Source: an uncultured Ruminococcus sp.
GTDB taxonomy: Bacteria; Bacillota; Clostridia; Oscillospirales; Ruminococcaceae
Length of the DNA stretch: 10,096 bases
Reading direction: 5' to 3'
Assembly: GCA_946531975.1 (NCBI GenBank)
Contig: CAMNAY010000043.1
Location: 1 to 10,096 of the forward strand
A program made the position numbers and the translations under genes. Below the pieces are notes generated by a model. That model saw nothing but the letters and a program-made list of their open reading frames with translations. It was not told where the DNA came from and made no database searches. Below, in pieces: positions 6,069 to 10,096 of this stretch (the stretch's first letter is position 1; each line of letters starts with the position of its first letter).

Positions 6069-6800
6069 TTACATCGGCGGCATAATCATATTCTGCGCCA
6101 GATACGCTCTGGTCACAGGACTGTCTCCGACCGCACACTGCGGCGCACAGTACTGCACCATATTCACAATCCGGTCAATCTCCTCAGAGCCGCCGAACAG
6201 TTCATTGGAAAAGCGGTAATCCACGCGGTCGCCGTAGCAGTTATATGCGGCAAGGAACAGACCTGAGGGCTTGTTCTCATTCATCAGCGCACCGATCAGC
6301 GGAGAAATAAGCAGCGCAACGGCAGCAGCCGCACGCCGGTCCTCCTTACAGGCAAGCAGCATGTGCGAGGTCGGCATAAAGGTCGTCAGATCGCCCGGAC
6401 GCATGATATAAGTCGGTGCCAGACGGAACTGATGCTTTTTGTCCTCATAGGTGACCTGTCCGTAAGACGCATTGATGATCTCTGCAACGCCTTCCGCGCC
6501 GCCGTACCGCCGGAAAATGAGATGCTCCGGCGCCCTCTTTTCACGGCTGCGGCAGACCAAAAATCCGATCAGACAGCCCAGCGCGATGAGTCCGAACACA
6601 AAATCCAGCCCCAGCAAAGCCGGAAGCGCGTTTTCCGTATCCGCCGCGGCGAACAGCAGTGTAATCAGTGCAGCCATTCCCTGCGTGACAATCATTCCGA
6701 TCAGGCAGTGATTTGCGGGACGGGCAAGCTCTGCACTGACGCGCTCCATGACATCCTCGCCGCTGAGCGGGGTGGTCTGAAAGATATCTGTGGATTTCAA
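6069..6800 (-). CDS. Membrane protein of unknown function, TTG start
   Basis: A 243-residue protein I do not recognise. After a polar N-terminus of about 30 residues come two clear transmembrane segments (about 32-53 and 60-83) joined by a short acidic loop, then RSREKRA, which by the positive-inside rule faces the cytoplasm. The remaining 160 residues look soluble apart from a moderately hydrophobic stretch (about 157-173, AAAAVALLISPLIGALM). No catalytic motif is visible. The frame opens with TTG at 6800, supported by AAGGAG (6810-6815) 9 nt upstream; no ATG or GTG fits as well. It follows lon by 16 bp and is closed by a terminator, so it is probably co-transcribed with lon. In many Firmicutes the gene after lon is the GTPase ysxC/engB, which is absent here. 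Confidence 0.82.
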   Translation of the reverse strand: MKSTDIFQTTPLSGEDVMERVSAELARPANHCLIGMIVTQGMAALITLLFAAADTENALPALLGLDFVFGLIALGCLIGFLVCRSREKRAPEHLIFRRYGGAEGVAEIINASYGQVTYEDKKHQFRLAPTYIMRPGDLTTFMPTSHMLLACKEDRRAAAAVALLISPLIGALMNENKPSGLFLAAYNCYGDRVDYRFSNELFGGSEEIDRIVNMVQYCAPQCAVGDSPVTRAYLAQNMIMPPM

Positions 6801-6809
6801 ATTCTACAT

Positions 6810-6815
6810 CTCCTT
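6810..6815 (-). promoter_or_regulatory. Ribosome binding site that sets a TTG start
   Basis: AAGGAG sits 9 nt before TTG 6800 and just upstream of it in transcription order is the lon stop. The only nearby ATG on this strand is followed at once by TAG, so the TTG codon is the reasonable start. Confidence 0.7.
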
Positions 6816-6816
6816 G

Positions 6817-9273
6817 TCAGGAAATACTTGCGTTTTTTCTGCGGGATTTCTTTACCGGCATCAGCGGAATCAGATTGGCTTCCTCCGGCAGAAGCGGTTC
6901 CAGCTTGGTGTCATATTCCGGCGGATTGAGTGCCGTATCCAGCACCGTCTCGACGCTCTCGCAGGGAATAAAGCGGATCGCCTCCCGCACGGTTTCATCC
7001 AGCTCGGAAAGCTCCGGCTCATTGCCCGCGGGAATCAGCACGGTTTTGATGCCGTTCTTATAGGCAGCCATGGACTTTTCGGTCAGACCGCCGATCGGCA
7101 GCACCCTGCCCTGCAAGGTGATCTCACCGGTCATTGCGACGTCATGCCGCACCGGAATGCCGCTCATCGCGGAGACCAGCGCAGTGAGCATCGTCACGCC
7201 TGCGCTCGGACCGTCCTTCGGGACAGCGCCCTCCGGCGCATGAATGTGAATATCCTTCGACTTGAACAGCTCCGGATTGATATTGTACTTCTTCGCGACA
7301 GAGCGCGTATACGAGATCGCGAGCTTCGCGCTCTCCTTCATGACATCACCGAGCGAACCGGTCAGCTGAATATCGCCCTTGCCGTCCATGGTGAGGACCT
7401 CAAGCGGCATCAGCACACCGCCCGCGCTGGTCCATGCCAGACCGTTGACCATGCCGACGGTATCCGCGGTCGAATAATAATCGCCGAGAAACTTGTGCGG
7501 TCCGAGTGCTGCTTCGACTGTTTCCGACGTATAGACGACCTTTTTGACGTCCTCGGTCAGCAGCTTCTTTGCGCATTTTCTGCAAAGGGAAGCAATATTG
7601 CGCTCCAGGGTACGGACGCCCGCCTCTTTGCCGTAATAGTCGATGAGGTCATAGATTGCCGCATCGGTAATCTTCATCTGTGCAGCCTTCAGACCGTTCG
7701 CCTTGAGCTGCTTCTTCACGAGATGCTCCTTTGCGATGTGGAACTTCTCCTGCCGTGTATAGGAATTCAGCTCGATGACATCCATACGGTCAAAGAGCGG
7801 CGCAGGAATCGCCGAAGCATCGTTCGCGGTGGTCAGGAACATCACGCGGGACAGGTCAAACGGCACTTCGATATAGTGGTCGCGGAAGGCATGGTTCTGT
7901 GCGCTGTCGAGAACTTCGAGCAAAGCCGCGGCAGGGTCGCCCTTGAAATCGCCGGAGAGCTTGTCGATCTCATCGAGCAGCACCAGCGCATTCATGCTCT
8001 TTGCCTGCCGGATCGCCTCGATGATTCTGCCGCACATTGCGCCGACATACGTCTTTCTGTGGCCGCGGATCTCCGCTTCATCGCGGATACCGCCCAGCGA
8101 CACGCGGACATAGTTTCTGCCCAGTGCCTTCGCGATGGACTGCGCGATCGAGGTCTTTCCGACGCCGGGAGGACCGACTAAGCAGATGATCTGACCGGTC
8201 AGCTCCGGCTGAAGCGCATGCACGCTCATTGCTTCCAGCACACGCTCCTTCACGCGCTTGAGTCCGTAATGCTCCTTATTGAGCAGCTCCTCCGCCTTGC
8301 GGATATCGAGCTTCTCCTTGGTATAGACACCCCATGGCAGAGAGAGCACCGTTTCGAGATAGTTCGTGATGACATAGGCTTCCTGCGAGCCGGAGGGCAT
8401 TTTATTGAGCTGATTTGCCTCCTTGGTCAGCTTCTGCTTGATTTCATCGGAGGCTGCGAGCTTTTCGATCTGGCTGAGGTATTTCTGCGGATCATTTCCG
8501 TCGCCGTCGCCCAGCTCCTCAGAAATGACGCGCTGCTGTTCGCGCAGATACATCTCGCGCTGTCCTTGATCTATGCGGGACTGCACCGTATTTTGCAGCT
8601 CTGTCTCGATCTTCAGCACTTCATTCTCGCGCACCAGCACGGCATAGAGCATTGTCAGCCGCAGGAACAGGCTGCCTTCTTCGAGCATCATCTGTCTGTC
8701 GTGATAATCGAAATCGAGGTTGGACCAGATGCCCTCAAAGAGCAGCTGCGGTTCTTCCTCGGAAAGAATCATCTCCGCAAATTCGCGGGGCATTTTCCGT
8801 CCGAGCTTGCAGTGTGCGGAAAACTCATCCTTGACGGAATTGACGATCGCCTGCATCTCTGCGGGGGTCGCCTTGGAGCGGCTGTATGCGGGCATGGGCT
8901 TATATTCCGTCTGCCAGTAGCCGTCCTCCTCCGGAGAATAGATCTTCGTCAGTCTGGCGCGGGACAGTCCCTCGACCAGCACGCGGGTACCTTCTCTTGC
9001 ACGCATGACCTGTCTGATTTCGCAGATCACGCCGACGCGGAACAGGTCACGGACCTTGGGCTGAAGCACAGTCTGATCGCGCTGTGCAACAAGAATAATG
9101 CGCCGGTTGCCGTTGACGGCAGCATCGACTGCTTTTTTGGATTCGCTTCTGCCGATCTCGAAGTCAATCACCATATGCGGGAAAGCGACCAGACCGCGCA
9201 GTGCGACGACGGGCAGGATTTCCGGTTCCTGCTCGCGAACATCTGTTTCGTTGATTTGATCTTTCTCTTGCAT
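6817..9273 (-). CDS. lon: ATP-dependent protease Lon (LonA type)
   Basis: An 818-residue LonA, the normal length. Lon is a cytoplasmic hexamer that unfolds and degrades damaged and regulatory proteins. Domains in order: the N-terminal substrate-binding region (about 18-215, with LPVVALRGLVAFPHMVIDF), a long coiled-coil (about 215-300, with MYLREQQRVISEELG), the AAA+ module with Walker A GPPGVGKTS (367-375), Walker B LVLLDEID (430-437) and an arginine in APLFDR (496), then the protease domain with catalytic Ser690 in PKDGPSAG and Lys733 in GGLTEKSMAA. Both active sites look intact. The C-terminus is basic (KKSRRKN). The start is uncertain: ATG 9273 has only a weak GGA 7 nt upstream, and TTG 9285, four codons earlier, has AGGG 4 nt upstream. 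An in-frame stop blocks longer forms. It follows clpX, a common order in Firmicutes, but has its own promoter. Confidence 0.96.
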   Translation of the reverse strand: MQEKDQINETDVREQEPEILPVVALRGLVAFPHMVIDFEIGRSESKKAVDAAVNGNRRIILVAQRDQTVLQPKVRDLFRVGVICEIRQVMRAREGTRVLVEGLSRARLTKIYSPEEDGYWQTEYKPMPAYSRSKATPAEMQAIVNSVKDEFSAHCKLGRKMPREFAEMILSEEEPQLLFEGIWSNLDFDYHDRQMMLEEGSLFLRLTMLYAVLVRENEVLKIETELQNTVQSRIDQGQREMYLREQQRVISEELGDGDGNDPQKYLSQIEKLAASDEIKQKLTKEANQLNKMPSGSQEAYVITNYLETVLSLPWGVYTKEKLDIRKAEELLNKEHYGLKRVKERVLEAMSVHALQPELTGQIICLVGPPGVGKTSIAQSIAKALGRNYVRVSLGGIRDEAEIRGHRKTYVGAMCGRIIEAIRQAKSMNALVLLDEIDKLSGDFKGDPAAALLEVLDSAQNHAFRDHYIEVPFDLSRVMFLTTANDASAIPAPLFDRMDVIELNSYTRQEKFHIAKEHLVKKQLKANGLKAAQMKITDAAIYDLIDYYGKEAGVRTLERNIASLCRKCAKKLLTEDVKKVVYTSETVEAALGPHKFLGDYYSTADTVGMVNGLAWTSAGGVLMPLEVLTMDGKGDIQLTGSLGDVMKESAKLAISYTRSVAKKYNINPELFKSKDIHIHAPEGAVPKDGPSAGVTMLTALVSAMSGIPVRHDVAMTGEITLQGRVLPIGGLTEKSMAAYKNGIKTVLIPAGNEPELSELDETVREAIRFIPCESVETVLDTALNPPEYDTKLEPLLPEEANLIPLMPVKKSRRKNASIS

Positions 9274-9304
9274 GTCTGTATCCAATCTGCCCTGCGCGGC
9301 GGTA

Positions 9305-9341
9305 GTGCTTTGCTTTCACCGTGCGCAGCCGGCAAAAGCAC
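9305..9341 (-). promoter_or_regulatory. Stem-loop in the lon leader
   Basis: On the transcript, GTGCTTTTGC (9332-9341) can pair with GCAAAGCAC (9305-9313), giving nine base pairs with one bulged T, and CCG/CGG can stack inside the loop. It lies in the untranslated leader, about 32 nt before ATG 9273. There is no T-tract, so it is not a terminator. A role in mRNA stability or translation is only inferred. Confidence 0.5.
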
Positions 9342-9386
9342 CCGAAACCCGTATTATTTCATCATCCTTCTGACTATTGTTCTTCT

Positions 9387-9415
9387 ATTATACATGATAT
9401 TGCAAAAAAAAGCAA
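9387..9415 (-). promoter_or_regulatory. Sigma-A promoter of lon
   Basis: On the minus strand, -35 TTGCTT (9410-9415), a 17-bp spacer and a perfect -10 TATAAT (9387-9392). Transcription should start near 9380, about 107 nt before ATG 9273. No CIRCE is present and I found no clear CtsR-type repeat, so heat control of lon is not evident from the sequence. Confidence 0.85.
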
Positions 9416-9471
9416 GCGGAAAAGAGTGACAGCCATGTGAAAGGAAGCTGAATTCTGAACGCGGGGTGAAA

Positions 9472-9505
9472 AGAATCTCCTGCGGACCCTGCCGCAGGAG
9501 ATTCT
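9472..9505 (-). terminator. Intrinsic terminator of clpX
   Basis: AGAATCTCCTGCGG and CCGCAGGAGATTCT form a perfect 14-bp stem with a 6-nt loop, 7 bp after the clpX stop. In the minus-strand transcript it runs into TTCTTTTC, a modest T-run. It separates clpX from lon. Confidence 0.9.
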
Positions 9506-9512
9506 TGAGATT

Positions 9513-10096
9513 TTACGCTGTCTGGAGCTGTTTTCCGTCGGCGCCGAACAGGAGCGGCGGCTTCTTTTCCGACACGCAGTCCGCGGTGATGACGACCCGT
9601 CTGACGTCCGCATTGGACGGAACATCGAACATGGTCTGCATGAGGATGCCTTCGAGAATGGCGCGGAGTCCGCGGGCGCCGGTTTTCTGTGCGATCGCGA
9701 GCTTTGCGATCTCAGCGAGCGCCTCATGCTCTGCTTCCAGCTCGATCTGATCATAGCGGAACAGCTTCATATACTGCTTGAGCAGCGCGTTTTTCGGCTC
9801 TGTAAGGATCCGGATGAGGGAATCCTCATCCATCTCATCGAGTGCGGTGATGATCGGGAGTCTGCCGACCAGTTCCGGCACGATGCCGAATTTGACGAGA
9901 TCCTGCGGGATCACCTTGCGGAAGATGTTTGCAGTTTTCTCGGTCTTGGACAGTACCGGCGCGCCGAATCCGAGCGCGGAGGACTGTGTCCGGTTGATGA
10001 TATGCTTTTCCAGTCCGTCGAAGGCACCGCCGCAGATGAACAGGATATTCTTGGTATTGATGTGGATGAATTCCTGATTGGGGTGCTTTCTGCCGC
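9513..10096 (-). CDS. clpX: ATP-dependent Clp protease ATPase subunit ClpX, C-terminal part
   Basis: The last 193 codons of clpX; the N-terminus, with the zinc-binding domain and Walker motifs, lies beyond the right edge. Visible family blocks are GRKHPNQEFIHINTKNILFI and GGAFDGLEKHI near the window edge, LVKFGIVPELVGRLPII, ILTEPKNALLKQYMKLF and the sensor-2 region KTGARGLRAILEGILM. ClpX is the hexameric AAA+ unfoldase that feeds tagged or folded substrates to ClpP. The protein ends at a normal point for the family and a strong terminator follows. clpP would be expected upstream, outside the window. Confidence 0.97.
   Translation of the reverse strand, partial: GRKHPNQEFIHINTKNILFICGGAFDGLEKHIINRTQSSALGFGAPVLSKTEKTANIFRKVIPQDLVKFGIVPELVGRLPIITALDEMDEDSLIRILTEPKNALLKQYMKLFRYDQIELEAEHEALAEIAKLAIAQKTGARGLRAILEGILMQTMFDVPSNADVRRVVITADCVSEKKPPLLFGADGKQLQTA

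Noticed and set aside
6790..9429. Two long plus-strand open frames (463 and 403 codons) opposite lon
   Set aside because: They are antisense to a complete Lon with all catalytic motifs; their translations look like complement-strand artefacts and lack good start signals.
1..10096. CRISPR arrays, tRNA or rRNA genes, insertion sequences and prophage genes
   Set aside because: No regularly spaced repeats, no tRNA- or rRNA-like segment and no transposase, integrase or phage structural gene was seen on either strand.

Overview
The window looks like chromosomal core DNA from a Gram-positive anaerobe of the Clostridia, probably a Ruminococcus-like Oscillospiraceae. This rests on a CIRCE-controlled hrcA-grpE-dnaK operon, clpX followed by lon, AGGAGG-type ribosome binding sites, sigma-A promoters with 17-bp spacers, and moderately high GC. 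The genus is inference. Every convincing gene lies on the minus strand, so transcription runs from high to low coordinates.

Layout in the direction of transcription: (1) 10096-9513 is the C-terminal part of clpX, ending at a strong hairpin terminator. (2) A sigma-A promoter (9387-9415) and a leader of about 107 nt containing a stem-loop precede lon. A TTG-started membrane protein of unknown function follows 16 bp after lon, and the unit closes at a terminator (6017-6052). (3) A near-consensus promoter (5940-5968) starts an apparent three-gene unit: two tandem MgtC/SapB-family membrane proteins, then a PglX-type (BREX-1) adenine DNA methyltransferase that lacks the usual C-terminal part. No other BREX gene is in the window. 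(4) An intergenic stretch of about 300 bp holds a GC-rich hairpin, two inverted repeats, a consensus promoter and a CIRCE operator. (5) The heat-shock operon hrcA-grpE-dnaK follows, with dnaK running off the left edge.

The two ends of the window belong to protein quality control: HrcA represses the DnaK chaperone machine through CIRCE, GrpE recycles nucleotide on DnaK, and Lon and ClpX supply ATP-dependent proteolysis. The block between them, MgtC-MgtC-PglX, is the accessory-looking part and the best place to look for something new. The sequence does not prove a new system. What it shows is a solitary, C-terminally short PglX homologue that appears to be co-transcribed with two ion-stress-type membrane proteins.

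Several starts were set from ribosome binding sites rather than the longest reading frame: grpE at 888, hrcA at 1924, pglX GTG at 4425, the second MgtC gene at 5155, and the small membrane protein TTG at 6800. The lon start (ATG 9273 or TTG 9285) remains uncertain.
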